Source: Bathynomus jamesi (lineage: Eukaryota; Arthropoda; Malacostraca; Isopoda; Cirolanidae). Taken from it: a stretch of DNA of 64,000 bases. The notes under the pieces are model-generated. The model was given only the letters and a program-made list of their open reading frames with translations. It ran no database searches and had not been told where the DNA came from. The stretch's first letter is position 1, and each line of letters opens with the position of its first letter. The translations under genes were made by a program, and so were the position numbers. The stretch spans positions 372,501 to 436,500 of the forward strand of contig JAJOZX010000483.1 in the NCBI GenBank assembly GCA_023014485.1. Reading direction: 5' to 3'. This document shows, in pieces, positions 21,977-33,624 of the stretch.

Positions 21977-22404
21977 AAACATTCATGGAAAAAATAGTTA
22001 TTATTGCTGCTCTTGTTTTACAGTGAAATAATGGATGTTTGAAAACTTTTAGAAGACTAACAGAAGGCTACCAGATTTAACACCAGGTTGTGTCTTGTGT
22101 GCAGTGCTAACAATGCCCATTATCAGAATTCTGACATGTATCAGTACTCATTCAACCATGGAGGTGTGCACATTATGTGACATTAATTATCTCCAGTGCA
22201 TAAAAGACACACAAGAAGACAATAAGGCTGCTATCAAGTTATTTAAAAAACACAGTGTACTGGCTTCTTCAAGGAATTGCTGGCAGTGTGGACAACTGTG
22301 TTTGTTGGATGAAGACAGGTGTTTACTCATTTGTACAAAAACCAGCAAGGTTCCAAAAACGAGGAAAAGATGGAGACTATGTTCTTTTTCATGCTCATTA
22401 TTTA

Positions 22405-22581
22405 CCATAAGATGGGGTAACTGGACCCTACTAAGTTTAAGGTAAATTTCATTATATAACAGTATGAATTTTTTACATAAATTGTAGGTATCTACCTACT
22501 TATAGGTACCTAAAATGTATGGAAAAAATAATAATGAAATTTACCTTAAACTTAGTAGGGTCTAGTTACCCCATCTTACAG
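22405..22581. mobile_element. 177-bp palindromic MITE in the Merlin gene
   Basis: Inverted ends of about 50 bp (CCATAAGATGGGGTAACT against its complement ending CAG) flanked by TA at 22403-22404 and 22582-22583. Excision restores the reading LFKDMW. Confidence 0.9.
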
Positions 22582-22716
22582 TAAGGATATGTGGCTAGAT
22601 CATGTACATATGAAACCATGGAAAGTATTGTTATTTATGAATGTGTTTGTAACAAAGCATTTCAGTCAGGCATATATGGTGAATTATCTTGATTGCAATC
22701 CAAATACAGTGGTCAA

Positions 22717-22803
22717 CCCTTTAATGCTGAACTTTTTTGTAGGGTTAAATCTAAATGCATGTATTTGAAAAGTTAACTAGAGGCAACATGTGATGGTAAA
22801 GGG
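22717..22803. mobile_element. 87-bp piggyBac-type MITE
   Basis: Ends CCCTTTA and TAAAGGG lie between TCAA (22713-22716, decayed TTAA) and TTAA (22804-22807). Excision restores the Merlin frame TVVNWKSF. The termini match those of the piggyBac element at 43532. Confidence 0.85.
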
Positions 22804-23310
22804 TTAATTGGAAATCATTTTGTAGTGAAGTTTGTGAGAAATTGCTTGAAAATCTACCACCTATATGTGAAGACCATGTAGATGAGTGTGATGAAAGCAA
22901 ATTTGGAAAAACAAATATAATTGTGGGAGGCACAACAAGCGAGTGTGGTTGTTTGGTGGAGTTGACAGACAAACAAGAGCAAGTTTGTGGTTCCAGTAGA
23001 GGATGTTACTGCAGAAACTTTAATTCCATTAATTCAAAAGTATATTTATATTCTTCCTGGTACAATCATTCATAGTGACCTGTGGCAACCATATCCAACA
23101 TTATCAAACTTGGGATATACACCCACTGACATGACTCCAGATTTGAAAAAATTTACTGGAGCACAGCTCTGAATTTACTTTTTTTCCCCTTACACCACTA
23201 GATAGGTTAATGATAGTAAACTCTTGCATTGACGACATACCAATTACAAATTGTTTTAGCTAAACATAATAATACAATAATGTACAGTTTATAACTCGCC
23301 TTAAGTTTAT

Positions 23311-23372
23311 TTATTTATCATCAGAAGCATCATCAATATCTTCTTGATTATCATCATCTTCATCCGTAGTTA
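23311..23372 (-). pseudogene. Acidic C-terminal end of the 3.2-kb element's protein
   Basis: The minus strand reads DEDDDNQEDIDDASDDK followed by TAA at 23311-23313, an acidic tail just inside the element. It is separated from the rest of the gene by the LINE that follows. Confidence 0.5.
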
Positions 23373-24760
23373 GGGATCGTATTATCGATCACTTAGAAAG
23401 TAGAGATTTGATTAATAGTAGTCAGCATGGGTTTCGACGCCATAGGTCGTTTAACTAATTTGTTAGAATTTTATAATGAAATAGTGCGCGAATATGATAG
23501 GCATAGAGCAGCTGACGTTATTTATTTAGATTTTAAAAAGGCGTTCGATACAGTTCCGCATAGGAGACTAATTGCGAAGGTTAAAGCGCACGGTATACGC
23601 GGTCAGGTAGCTAACTGGTTAGAAGAATGGCTTCGTGCTAGAGACAGAGGGTCGTAGTTAATGGTAGTGAATCAGGGTGGTTAGATGTAGGTAGCGGTGT
23701 CCCACAGGGTTCAGTGTTAGGCCCATTGCTATTCGTAATTTACATTAATGACAGATGTAGGATTGACTAGTAACGTGTCAAAATTCGCGGACGATACTAA
23801 AATAGGCGGTAAGGTTGTTAACGAGGACGATAGAAATAGGATTCAAGACAATGTAAATAGGATTATGGAGTGGACAGATAAGTGGCAGATGCAATTTAAC
23901 GTAGACAAATGTAAAGTTTTGCATATAGGTTCTCGCAACAATAATTACGCGTATACGATGGATGATAGGGAGTTAGCGAGCATTGACGAGGAAGTAGATA
24001 TAGGCGTACGCGTATCTAAGGATTTAAAGGTTAGGAACCAGTGCCTGGAGTCTTGCGCAAAAGCTAATAGGATGTTAGGCTTCATAGCGCGTAATTTCGA
24101 ATTTAAATCGAAGGATATTATATTGCCCCTTTACAAGTCCCTAGTCAGGCCTCATTTAGAATATGCAGTTCAGTTTTGGTGCCCGTACTTGCGTGAGGAT
24201 ATTGATAGGTTCAAAAGGTTCAGCGTCGTGCCACGAAACTTATTCCGTCATTGCGCAATAAGCCTTATGAAGATAGGATTAATAAGTTAGACCTGTATTC
24301 ACTCGAAACTAGGAGATTAAGGGGGGAGCTTATTGAAGTTTTCAAAATCGTTAATAACATCGATACGTAAATTTTGACAAATTGTTCACTTTGATAATAG
24401 TAATACTCGCAATAACGGATTTAAGTTGCGTGGCAGGCGTTTTATTACTAATATCGCTAAAAACTTCTTTATGTTTAAAGTAATTGATAAATGGAATAAT
24501 CTTCCCGCGTCAGTCGTTCATTCTACCAGCGTTAAATGTTAAGAACCGTCTTGACAGACATTTTAAAGGTATTAACGTTGTTTAATTTAAAAAACAACAA
24601 AGTTAGCAACAGAAGCTCTGGTGGTGGTGCTCGAGGATGAGTCTGTTGACGATGAATGCCAGCTTGTGACATGCCAGCGTGTGATGCCAGCAATAAAATT
24701 ATTAAAAAAATTAAAAAAAAAATTAGACTAACAAGAATGTAGATGTAGCTCATAGCGTAA
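23372..24760 (+). pseudogene. CR1/L2-like LINE, 5'-truncated reverse transcriptase
   Basis: The insert begins inside the reverse transcriptase (RDRIIDHLESRDLINSSQHG), continues YLDFKKAFDTVPHRRLI (23523-23573) and [18 protein letters not shown] with a frameshift, and has an intact catalytic box KFADDTKIGG near 23780-23810. Thumb sequences follow (WQMQFNVDKCKVLHIG, RPHLEYAVQFWCPY). A frameshift near 24210 interrupts RRATKLIPSLRNKP, and the typical end WNNLPASVVHS appears near 24500. A 3' untranslated region of about 200 bp ends in A-rich sequence near 24720. The catalytic box is better preserved than in the LINE at 7080, suggesting a younger copy. Confidence 0.85.
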
Positions 24761-24989
24761 ACTAACCCACTTTTTGTTTAACTTTACCTACTTTTTTTTT
24801 TTTTTTTTTTTTTTTTTAGACTGTGTTTGCGATGGTGAGACACTTTTCCTCTTTTTCTGAATGAATGTTAACCCATGAGTGATAGGTGTTGCTCTTACTT
24901 AACCCCTTATTCTATTCTCTTCTCTTAACCCGCTACTCTTCCTTTCTCTCGGGCTAACCTTAGAGTGGATCTTAGGGTCTTTGTTAGCC
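24761..24989. other. Spacer with a poly-T run
   Basis: Contains a T25-like run at 24790-24818 and CT-rich sequence. No gene is seen. Confidence 0.4.
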
Positions 24990-25785
24990 TTAGCTTCTGT
25001 AGATCTGTAGAACAGCTATATCTACATCAGGCATATTAGTGTCACTATTTGCAATGTTTTCCATTATATCACTTGGTACTGAAAATGAATCATCAGCATG
25101 CCCCAGATCCTTCTTTTCCACCAATTTGAATGTAGATTTGATCAAATCATTGTTCAGGATTTCTTGTATTGATTTACACTTGCTTAAATGGGCTATGGAA
25201 ATGTCAAATTTGTTGCTTTTTGCTTTATTAGATTTGGATGCAACACTTGAACTTGAAGGCATATTTTGACTCTTCTCTTTATTAACCACAACAGCTGGTG
25301 AGTTCTTTTGTTAGGCGCAAAATTGCATTCAATGTCTTCTGGATTTGGGAATTTTCAAATTCCTCTAAAGCAGTTTTGTTAGTCTGATGCGCAGATTCCT
25401 CACTTACCTTTTGTTTCTTAGGTGGAGGAGAAGCACTTTCTTCAGTCTGTGAAACATCTAGTGAAAAAGTTTCATTTTCTAGATTAGCAGTTGATGAAGT
25501 TGGTTCATTTTTCTGAGGTCTAGCACTAGCACATTTTGTGAACAAACTAAATGACTGCTTTGCCGTATCTCTTTGCTGCACTTCATCCTGGTATTTCTTT
25601 ACTGCAATATCTAAGCTGTGGGCCCAAACTCTGGGACCTCTTGTATTGTAACAAATATTTTTTGGGGAATTAAAATGTTCCTCCCAGTTTTGCTTCTTTG
25701 AATATTTGTTCTTGCATTGACCACAAAAGTAACCCCTTTTAACACCCTCACTTTTCTCTCCAACTTCATCAATATTAGGATCCAT
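24990..25785 (-). CDS. Zinc-finger protein of the CATGACTCC element (N-terminal part, frameshifted)
   Basis: The ATG at 25785 begins MDPNIDEVGEKSEG. A C2-type finger follows (YFCGQCKNKYSKKQNWEEHF, residues 20-39, then a possible second Cys in PKNICY). The rest is low-complexity, acidic and serine-rich with a basic patch PPPKKQKVS, a likely nuclear localisation signal. The frame moves near 25285 into MVNKEKSQNMPSSSS and ends near 24990 in NIANSDTNMPDVDIAVLQIY. I do not recognise the family. Its place inside the element, next to the terminus and with an acidic tail beyond the LINE, suggests an element-encoded DNA-binding protein, possibly the transposase N-terminus. Confidence 0.5.
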
Positions 25786-25799
25786 TATTGATTATTGAC

Positions 25800-25985
25800 T
25801 ACCTGAAAAAATACAAAATAAGTAAAAGTTAGTAAATATAGTATGGTAAAAGTGAGTAAAATTAAGTAAATATAGTACAATGAAAGTAAGTAAAAGTAAG
25901 TGCTTTAAACTTAGTAAAAGTAAGGAAGAGTAAGTAAAAGTAGGTAAGTTAAAGTAAGTAAAAGTAAGTTTAAACTTAACTAAAC
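25800..25985. repeat. Degenerate AAGTA-rich tandem repeat
   Basis: Repeated AGTAAAAGTAAGTA-like words with irregular spacing. Probably an expanded microsatellite within the 3.2-kb element. Confidence 0.7.
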
Positions 25986-26631
25986 TTTTCAATTCTAGAG
26001 TCATGGTGGATTACTTAAAACCGCACAAGTAATTATCTGGCCAATTTATCAAACCTGGCCGAGATCAATGGAACATAGTCCAATCCTGATAATTTTATAT
26101 TAAAAAAATATACGTTTTAATAAAATTTTAATTATCAAAACATTGAAGCTTAACAAAAAATAAAAATAATTGTTAAATATGGAATTACCAACTAAACTTA
26201 AAATAACTAAATTTGTAATTTAAAAAAATTGGTTTGTACAAGAATGTATACGCAAAAAAATTGCATAATGTCTAGCGGATGAACAAAACCCAAACCCAAA
26301 TTTACTTTTTCTCATGGTCAAATTTACTGGAGCAATGCTCCCAAGATCCCAGGAATCTGGAGTCATGCCCACTGAACTGTTAACCATTCACAAAACTTTG
26401 TGGATCCACACATAGGTACATACACAAAATATAGAAAGATTGTGGAAAGGCATGAAGGTCTGGATATTAAGAGCTGGAAATAAAACAGAAACATTACAGA
26501 CAATATATTGCCAGATACTTGTTTTTGAATGAATATCCTATTCACTACCAATTACATTACTTCATGAAGCAGGTTGCAATGCTATATCCACCATCTTAAC
26601 AATAGCCATCTACAAAGTATGAGAGAGAGAG

Positions 26632-28385
26632 AGAGATGACATCACTCTAACATCCACCCACAACAACATCGACACCGCTACAAATAACCTACAAACATAC
26701 ATAAACAGTATACAAGACTGGCTCACACACAACAGATTCAAAGTAGTGCCCACAAAATCAACCATCACCTTGCTAACAAGCAACACAAAAGAACACCAGA
26801 TAACACCACAGCTTACACTAAGCAACACCAACATTCCACACACACACAGGACCAAAATACTTGGGGTCACATACAACACATCATTTCTTACCTTTCTTAC
26901 CAGGTGCCTGGTAGACCTAAAGCGGTCTGTAAGTTGGGAGCCCTCGGACGAGACTCCTCCATGCCTCACAATCTCCACACATCAAGTTCACCCGTTGGAG
27001 ACTGATTCCACAGTGACAGCAGCCACACTTCTCAACAGCACTCTTGATGTTATCCATCCATTGGATCTTGGGTCTTCCAACTGGTCTTCTGTTTTGAGGG
27101 GCCCATTCCAGCATTTTTCTTACTGTCCTTTCCATTGGCATTCGCTGGACATGCCCGTACCATCTCAGTTGGTTCCTCTCAATATTATCATTAACCGAAG
27201 TTACACCCAATCGCCTTCTTATTTCAGTGTTCCTTATTTTATCCAATCTACTTACTCCTATCAATTTCAGGACCCTCATTTGAGCTGCTTGCAGTTTTCC
27301 CCTCATCCTTGTGCCCAAGTCTCGCTGCCGTATAGTAAGATTGGTTTCAATATTGTTGAGTATATATGTGCATCTTTACCTATTTAGGGATGTTTTGGTC
27401 TTTCAATAGCGAGTACAGGAAGGAAACATTTCTGCTATATTTAGCAATTCTTTCATTCACCTCTGCATCCATACCCGCATCATTTGCTATCACACTACCA
27501 AGGTATTTAAATGTGTCCATTTTTTTCATTTCCCTTCGCCCAACAAAGATTCCAGCCTTGTTCACTCCCCTCATTACCACCATATATTCAGTTTTATCAT
27601 AATTCAGTTTCAGTCCATACTCCCTCAATCTCTCATCCCACCTCCACATAATTCTCTCCAGGGATTGTGCTGTGTTAGTCCCAACAGCCACATCAGCAGC
27701 ATATCCAAAAATTTCTATTTCCTCTTCAATTTCCTCAGTTGTGTGTTCCATAACCCTGTTGATGTAGGCAATAAATAAACACATCATTATCTTTTGCAAA
27801 CCACATTCAGGACAATAAAAACAAATGTACATCAAGACTTAACACACTTAGGGCACTAACAGGCACAAACTTTGGACACCAGCAGGAAACATCATCACTC
27901 ATATACAAACAATATATTTGCTCAGTTGTGGACTATGCTAGCCCATGCTGGGCACCCATTATCTCAAACACACACATAAACACCTTACAGACAACACAAA
28001 ACAACGCACTTTGTATCATTACAGGATATACTCAAACACCACCAATAGAACACCTGCACACAGAAACAAAAATACTGAAAGTTAGGGAATATTTAGATAT
28101 GAGGGGAACACAATTCATGGCAGCAGCGACAACTAACCCACAACACCCTTGCCACTACATGTACCAACACCTCGCACCATTAAGGTAATACCAGAGACAC
28201 ATTATAACCAAATACTCCATTCCATACCACACCCCACAGACACCACACATTACAGAAAACACACACACACAAACACACACCTAAACCCCAAAGCACTGAC
28301 ACAACTTGGTCTAAATGCAGTCCTAGGTGCGAAGCTGCCACCCATTGACAGGTTAGATCAGCCTGAGCAGATCAGATTGAGTTAA
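26632..28385 (+). pseudogene. Jockey-like reverse transcriptase C-terminal half
   Basis: Left part: DDITLTSTHNNIDTATNNLQ, QDWLTHNRFKVVPTKSTITL, and KILGVTYNTS. After removal of the RTE and one copy of its 11-bp duplication the frame continues as LSFANHIQDNKNKCTSRLNT and LRALTGTNFG. VVDYASPCWAPI and a C-terminal block with QFMAAATTNPQHPCHYMYQH follow, ending near 28385 in DRLDQPEQIRLS. One frame change occurs near 28180. The two catalytic Asp are at the extreme 5' end, so fingers and palm are missing. Confidence 0.8.
26886..27777 (-). mobile_element. RTE-type LINE fragment with 11-bp target duplication
   Basis: AACACATCATT occurs at 26875-26885 and 27778-27788, bounding the fragment exactly. 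The minus strand encodes the C-terminal third of an RTE reverse transcriptase: FIAYINRVMEHTTEEIEEEI, GYAADVAVGTNTAQSLERI (the catalytic YADD has become YAAD), LKLNYDKTEYMV, MDTFKYLGSVIANDAGMDAE, then with a frameshift RNTEIRRRLGVTSVND, LRWYGHVQRMPMERT and RRPVGRPKIQWMDNI. Clear 5' truncation. Confidence 0.9.
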
Positions 28386-28494
28386 CTTAGCACGATTCCA
28401 ATGTGGACATCACCCCAACTTACAGACATATAAACACAGACTAGACGAACTCCACAGACAACACCTGCCACCTGTGCCAGGACACACCACAAAC
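28386..28494 (+). other. 3' part of the Jockey-like LINE before the hAT insertion
   Basis: CA-rich sequence resembling the LINE 3' end, which continues beyond the hAT near 38670. Confidence 0.5.
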
Positions 28495-29022
28495 CAGGGT
28501 TGGCACAATTGGGTCCAATGGGTTTTTTCAAAAAAGCTCAGTCTGAAAAAACCCTATGCAGTTTGGATTTTTTCAGGAATTTGGGTTTTTTCAATATTTT
28601 GCAAATTCTAATACTTGGAAACTTTTTTTAGTACTTTCAAATCAAGATATAAATATTTTCAGCAACTTACTGCCAATTAGTTTCAAAAATATAATGCTAT
28701 CTGATAAAGGATAAAAATATAATGAGGAAAGATGAAAATAAAGAGTTTTTTAAATTAATCAATGTAATGCAATTAACTTTCATAATGAATGATATGCTAT
28801 TCTTGGATATACTAAATAGGTACTGAAAACCCTAAATAACAATGTACCACCCTTAACATTTAAACTGAGGCCTTAGCCTAACCAAAATAAATCATTTTTC
28901 CTGAGATTAAAAAAAGAAAACTAATATCAAGTAAGAAAAACCTCTGACAATTGCATAAGCATTGCTATGAAAATGACTAGGAACTGGATGTCCATGCCTT
29001 ATCTACTATTCTGGTGGCTGCC

Positions 29023-29607
29023 CTACCACTCAAAGTCTGTACTCTCCTCTTGGACCTCTTCTGCAAGAGATGGACTTTTGTGTGCATTTTGCAGGTATTT
29101 GTGCACCTTTACCAGTTTTCCTGCCTTCTCAACACCCAGTCTGTTACGAAGTTTTGTCCAGACTATACCAAAAGTAGAGAAAATCCTTTCTATAGCTGCT
29201 GAGCTTGGAGGACAGCTCAAGAAACTATAGGAGGAGGGGCAGAAATCTACTGGTAGTTTTTTAGCTTTTTCTGTTCTCCTGCCCATCAAAGTCCACCATT
29301 TTGCAGGATTTTCTTTGTAGGTATCGACAACCTGTGAAGAAAACATCACTTTAGGAAAGTAAGATTCATCCTTAATTTTGAAGGCCATGAACCCAACCAG
29401 AAAATCTGGTTTGTTTTTTGCAATCTACTCTTCCACACTGTCTTCCTCTTCTTGAGAAAGTCCTGCACCCATTCTGAAAGGATCCATCAAATTAGCAACA
29501 TAGAAGAATGGTGCCAGTACTTGTTGTTTCCTTTTGTTGAGAGTGGTTATGTAGGGCTCCAAGTTTTTTCTTTGCACAAACCATTCCACACCTGTGTGGG
29601 GCAGCAC
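29023..29607 (-). pseudogene. hAT transposase C-terminal exon with one stop
   Basis: Reads GVEWFVQRKNLEPYITTLNK, VLAPFFYVANLMDPFRMG, one TAG at about 29425, then in the same frame KPDFLVGFMAFKIKDESYF, NPAKWWTLMGRR, and the dimerisation signature SSAAIERIFSTFGIVWTKLR followed by NRLGVEKAGKLVKVHKYLQ. These are the conserved W and the C-terminal dimer interface of hAT transposases. Apart from the stop the segment is open for about 195 codons, so the copy is moderately young. Confidence 0.85.
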
Positions 29608-30271
29608 AGTTAATTTTCCGCATTTATATTATTTTTATATTAGTTACCGACAAACCAATTTTGCGCGTACCAAATTGTATATATTTTATCATTGTGTAAT
29701 TTTAAGAATCATATATAATCTTTATAAATAAGTATTGTACATAAATTTTTATATATATATTTAATTAATTCAGCTGTATATAAAATAACAAAATCTTCTG
29801 TAAAATAACCCCAGCCAACCAAGAACTCAATAAACTCTGAAAATGACCGGCTTTTCCTTCAAAATGCCAACCTTCCAAACGACAGGGGGAGAAGAGGACA
29901 CGAGAGGCCCCTAGAAGAGATACCCAACAAAGAGATAGCCTGCCTCTCGTATCCTTCATTCTTCCCCGGCAAATACAAGTAGCACCAACAAGGAACCAGC
30001 TACACCTGCACCACTGTCAACAGGTTTGCTGAATCACTCTGAAGCTATTGATGAAAGAAGAAATGCAGAACACTTAAAAAAAAAATTATTTTCATTCAAA
30101 CTATACTAAGCCATTGTAACCTTTCATGTAACAATTACTAGCCTATGCATTGAAAATGAATATGCCTGGTACATTGAAATACTGGTAGGTATATGTTTTC
30201 AAGTAGCATATCACTGCATGTCACTATGTGCATAAACAAACAATTTTTTGAACTAGTCTCCAACTGCTTAC
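29608..30271. other. hAT intron or degraded coding interval
   Basis: AT-rich sequence with no recognisable protein except a weak minus-strand stretch near 29990-30080. It lies between the exon ending at the GAG/GTAAGC donor (30272/30271) and the C-terminal exon. Confidence 0.4.
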
Positions 30272-30505
30272 CTCATTTAGAGTTTTGGAAACAAGGTCCA
30301 GTTGTCCTTGTAGATGTACAGCTGAGTGATACAGTGAAGCATTGCTTAGAATGGTGTTGATGCTTTCTTCCACCAATTGCTCATTCACTATCTCCATGTA
30401 CTTGTAGAAGTTATTTACAAATGTGTCAACACATGCTTGCTGAGAATTCCAATGAGTATCATTGGAAATCTGTGGCAAAAATCCTCCTTTCTCCTTCAGC
30501 CAGGC
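30272..30505 (-). CDS. hAT transposase internal exon
   Basis: It is bounded by acceptor TTTTTTAG (30506-30507) and donor GTAAGC (30271-30266). Encodes AWLKEKGGFLPQISNDTHWN and VDTFVNNFYKYMEIVNEQLV, matching the hAT segment with a conserved Trp. It joins in phase 0 to the upstream exon ending RNHHQPH. Confidence 0.75.
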
Positions 30506-30632
30506 CTAAAAAATTGATTGAAAATACCAAATCATTAATTTACACTCTAATCAGTTATGAACAAGAATCAGAAGTATGTATTTTTTGTGATGCTGATCAC
30601 ATTTTAAAAATTATGGTATCAAATTCAAAATA

Positions 30633-31125
30633 TAGTCGACCCTCGACTTACGTAATTAATCCATTCCGAGATGAGTTACTTAACTCGAAAATGACATGTC
30701 GAACCCCAAAATACATGTAAATCGGGTAATCCATTCCAGGACCCCAAAAAAGTATTGAAAATAATAAAATAAAGTTTTTTTGATAAAAACAGTGTATATA
30801 AACAGAATTATAATGGTAATTAGTAATTATTATTAAGAAAAACCATCTGTAAAAGAAAATACATACGGTATTAAAAATTAATAATAAAAAATTAATTTAA
30901 TTTATTAATCACTTCATACAGTATCACTTTATATAATGCACAGTAAAAATAATAATGAAATTTAACGTGAAATACCTGGCGTCCTGCCAGTGAGTGATCA
31001 TGCACTGCATTTGCGATTACGCAACATGAAATAATTATGTAAGATGAATCAATTACAGTCAATGGGGGGCTTCTCGTAACTCAAAATTACGTAAGACGGT
31101 GACAACGTAAGTCGAGGGTTGACTG
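30633..31125. mobile_element. Pogo/Tigger-type MITE in a hAT intron
   Basis: Inverted ends TAGTCGACCCTCGACTTACG and its near complement CGTAAGTCGAGGGTTGACTG are flanked by TA (30631-30632, 31126-31127). No coding capacity. It lies within the intron between 30507 and 31275. Confidence 0.85.
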
Positions 31126-31963
31126 TATTGAATATGAAATTGATAAAACTTATTTTAGTGGAAATTGTTTTTTGCCTACCTTTGGTACCTACATCCCTGG
31201 AATATAAAATAAGAAATATGATCTATGATATAAACATTTGGAATGGGTTGCTCAGAAAAACTGCCAAATACATACATGAGGTTGGTGGTGGTTACGAAAA
31301 AACTTCTGAACTTCAACAATGTGCTTCAGTACAGTGTTTGGAGATACCACCTTCTCAAGATTCAGGTAATGAGTGGAGCATCCATAGGTGGGTGATTCCA
31401 TGAAAGTGTCAACCTGAGGTCGAAAATTCAAAATTCATCAAAATGTATCATGTGATACATCATTAGATAGGTAAGTCTCTAGTTTCCAAATCTGAAGAGT
31501 TTTTAACTCTATCGCATCTAGAAAAAAAAGTTACTGAGGTTCATACACAATGCACTATTGTCTAAATAATCATTGTGATATTTTCCCTCAATTTTGAAAG
31601 CTCGCATGGCCAAAATAGTTGAGGGATAATAGGCATTTCTTATTTATGTCATAAAGTAGGTCTTCCTTAAAGATTTCCACATAAAATAACTTTCATTAAC
31701 CGAATCAATAAAAACTGAGCCTATATCTATATAAGGCACATTTGTATGTAACGACCGAGACGTTTTTTCCGAATTTTTTATATAGCTTTAGTTATTTGAA
31801 GCGAAAAAAAAAAAGTTGTCTTAATCGCAAAGCTAGTTTCCTATGGGGTACGTGTCCATTACAAAAAATTAAGTCCAGCTCCTATACTTCTCTTGTAAAG
31901 GTACGTCTCGGTCGTTACATAATTTTCCGTCTCGGTCGTTACATCGCACAATGTAACGACCTA

Positions 31964-32165
31964 TAATACGGCCCTTTGGGGGGAATAGCTTGGGGGAGGC
32001 CCCCAAGTTGCATGCCCCTTGCAACCCCGGTTGGCAACAAAGGGCCCTTTGGGGTATCTTTTTTTTTTGCAACACCCCACCCCCTTTGCAACAACCCCCA
32101 CCCCCTTTGCAACCTTACATCATCACTTGCAACATTCCTGCACTCTCCCCTTTTGCGTAGTTATA
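31964..32165. other. C- and G-rich segment of the 5.5-kb element
   Basis: Contains CCCTTTGGGGGGAATAGC, GGCCCCCAAG and repeated CCCCCTTTGCAAC words, much less AT-rich than its surroundings. No coding potential is seen. It may be an old repeat expansion. Confidence 0.5.
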
Positions 32166-33559
32166 CAGTGCCCGCGAAAAGTATCCGATCACCCTTGAAA
32201 TTTGTATTTTTTACATAAAAAACAATGTTTAAATGTATACTAACCTTATATTAGTATTTTGTCATCTGTCCTTTGGTTTGGATGACTTGTTCTAGACGTT
32301 TTGGCATGGATTTAATCAAGTTTTGACAAACTTCCACTGATATTTCCTTGCACCATACCTTTTTGATGGCCTCTTGTAATTTTTCGACTGAGCCAGTGTC
32401 GTGGCATTCAACCTTATTTTTTATTATTAACCACAGATTTTCTATCGGATTGAGATCTGGACTATTACCAGGCCAATCCAAAATATCAAATTTATTGTCA
32501 GTAATCCATTTTGTCACTATTTTGGCCCTGTGACATGGTGCACCATCATGCATGTATGTTTTTGTCCTTTGGATTGCCATTGCCATTGGAAGTTTATCCT
32601 GTAGCATTGCTAAATACCGTGCACCATTCATAGTTGTGTTCTTCGGAAGAAAATATAAGTTTCCACGCCCATAGTAACCGAAACAACCCCAAACCATCAC
32701 ACTTGGAGGGTGTTTCATTGTCTTTAGGGTGTATTTAGGGTCCATCCTATTTGAGCCAATAGGCCGGCGAACCTTTTTTGGACAACTTCTGAATGTCAAA
32801 AATGTGACTCATCGCTAAATAAAACCTTCTTCCAGTCATCAACAGTCCAATGAATGTATTTTTTACAAAATGCGACACGTTTTTTACGCATTTTTTCATT
32901 AATGAACGGTTTCTTAGCAGCATGGCGAGATGGTAATCCGAGTTCTTTTTGGAGCCGCTCCTGGATAGTTCGTTCAGAAACACCAGATAACAAATTATTC
33001 ATATTAAATTTTATTTCTTTCGCAGTTATTGTTGGGTTTTTCAATACTAAACGTTTCATAAGTTTGTCTGTTCGCGAATTTGTTTTTCTCGGTCTGCCAG
33101 ATCGTTTTTTAGGGACTGGCGTGGTTAGGCCACCATTGTTCTTAGCCCGTGAAACCCATAAATTAACGGTACTTTGGGATATGTTTAATTCCTTAGCTAT
33201 CTGTCTCTGTGATTTCCCACATGCATGCAAAGCAACAATAGCACCTCGACAATCACTCTTAAGTTGTTTTTTAGCACACATTATATATAAATTTTATTTA
33301 CACCACTTTCTGTAAAAAAAAAAAAAATATCAAGAAATTTACACAAACAGTGAAATCTGACAAATTTGAGACACAGCCACCCGCAACGAAGGCTACCAGA
33401 ACACTAATTTGAGAATGCGTTGGATAGCTCTCATATCAGCGAGCAACCTCAAAGTTACCAGATGTCGCTAGAACAAATACAAAGTGAATTACGTGTCTCT
33501 GAATATCAAGGGAAAATATTGTATTTTCTTGAGTGATCGGATACTTTTCGCGGGCACTG
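32166..33559 (-). mobile_element. Near-complete Tc1 element (CAGTGCCCGCGAA ends)
   Basis: Terminal inverted repeats of about 27 bases beginning CAGTGCCCGCGAAAAGTATC, TA duplications at 32164-32165 and 33560-33561, total 1,394 bp. The window ends at 63988-64000 in the first 13 bases of a second copy. Confidence 0.95.
32251..33281 (-). pseudogene. Tc1 DD34E transposase with a single frameshift
   Basis: The first 161 codons (from ATG 33281) include a helix-turn-helix (KSQRQIAKELNISQSTVNLW, residues 23-42), the GRPRK linker, a second domain, and the first catalytic block VLFSDESHF. The frame breaks near 32797. The second part (32251-32799, 182 codons) has MVWGCFGYYGRGNLYF, the second Asp in MHDGAPCH and the Glu in SPDLNPIENLW, 34 residues later. 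The C-terminus is GQMTKY. Only one indel separates this copy from an open gene. Confidence 0.9.
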
Positions 33560-33624
33560 TATATATTTATATGGAATATATTTACATATATACAGTATAC
33601 AGTACAGTATATATATATATATAT
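33560..33624. repeat. TA/ACAGTATA-rich spacer
   Basis: Short TA-rich stretch with ACAGTATACAGTACAGTATA between two elements. Confidence 0.8.

Larger units (their letters stand above)
23130..26367 (-). mobile_element. 3.2-kb element with CATGACTCCAGATT ends and 8-bp duplication
   Basis: Inverted ends CATGACTCCAGATT / AATCTGGAGTCATG are flanked by a perfect 8-bp duplication CCCACTGA (23122-23129, 26368-26375) inside the Merlin gene. A subterminal word TTTACTGGAGCA recurs near both ends in direct orientation (about 23150 and 26318). An 8-bp duplication fits hAT or P superfamilies; a terminus starting CATG is more like P than the usual hAT CAGNG, but the encoded protein does not settle it. A LINE interrupts it. 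Confidence 0.8.
22095..26598 (+). pseudogene. Merlin (ISXO2/IS1016-like) transposase split by three insertions
   Basis: N-terminal part 22190-22404 has a zinc ribbon (NCWQCGQLCLLDEDRCLLIC) and runs to FSCSLF. After a 177-bp MITE it continues in frame as KDMWLDHVHMKPWKVLLF and CNPNTVVN. After an 87-bp MITE it continues as WKSFCSEVCEKL, then the first catalytic block DESKFGK, a frameshift, and VPVEDVTAETLIPLIQKYI, the second Asp in HSDLWQPYP, then LGYTP. After a 3.2-kb element it resumes at 26376 with NHSQNFVDPHIGTYTQNIER, which holds the third acidic residue, and ends MLYPPS, stop at 26596-26598. Each MITE removal restores the frame; removing the 3.2-kb element leaves a small frame change. Confidence 0.85.

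Noticed and set aside
26746..27387. A 213-codon plus-strand ORF
   Set aside because: Mostly antisense to the RTE reverse transcriptase; only its first third is the Jockey-like LINE frame.
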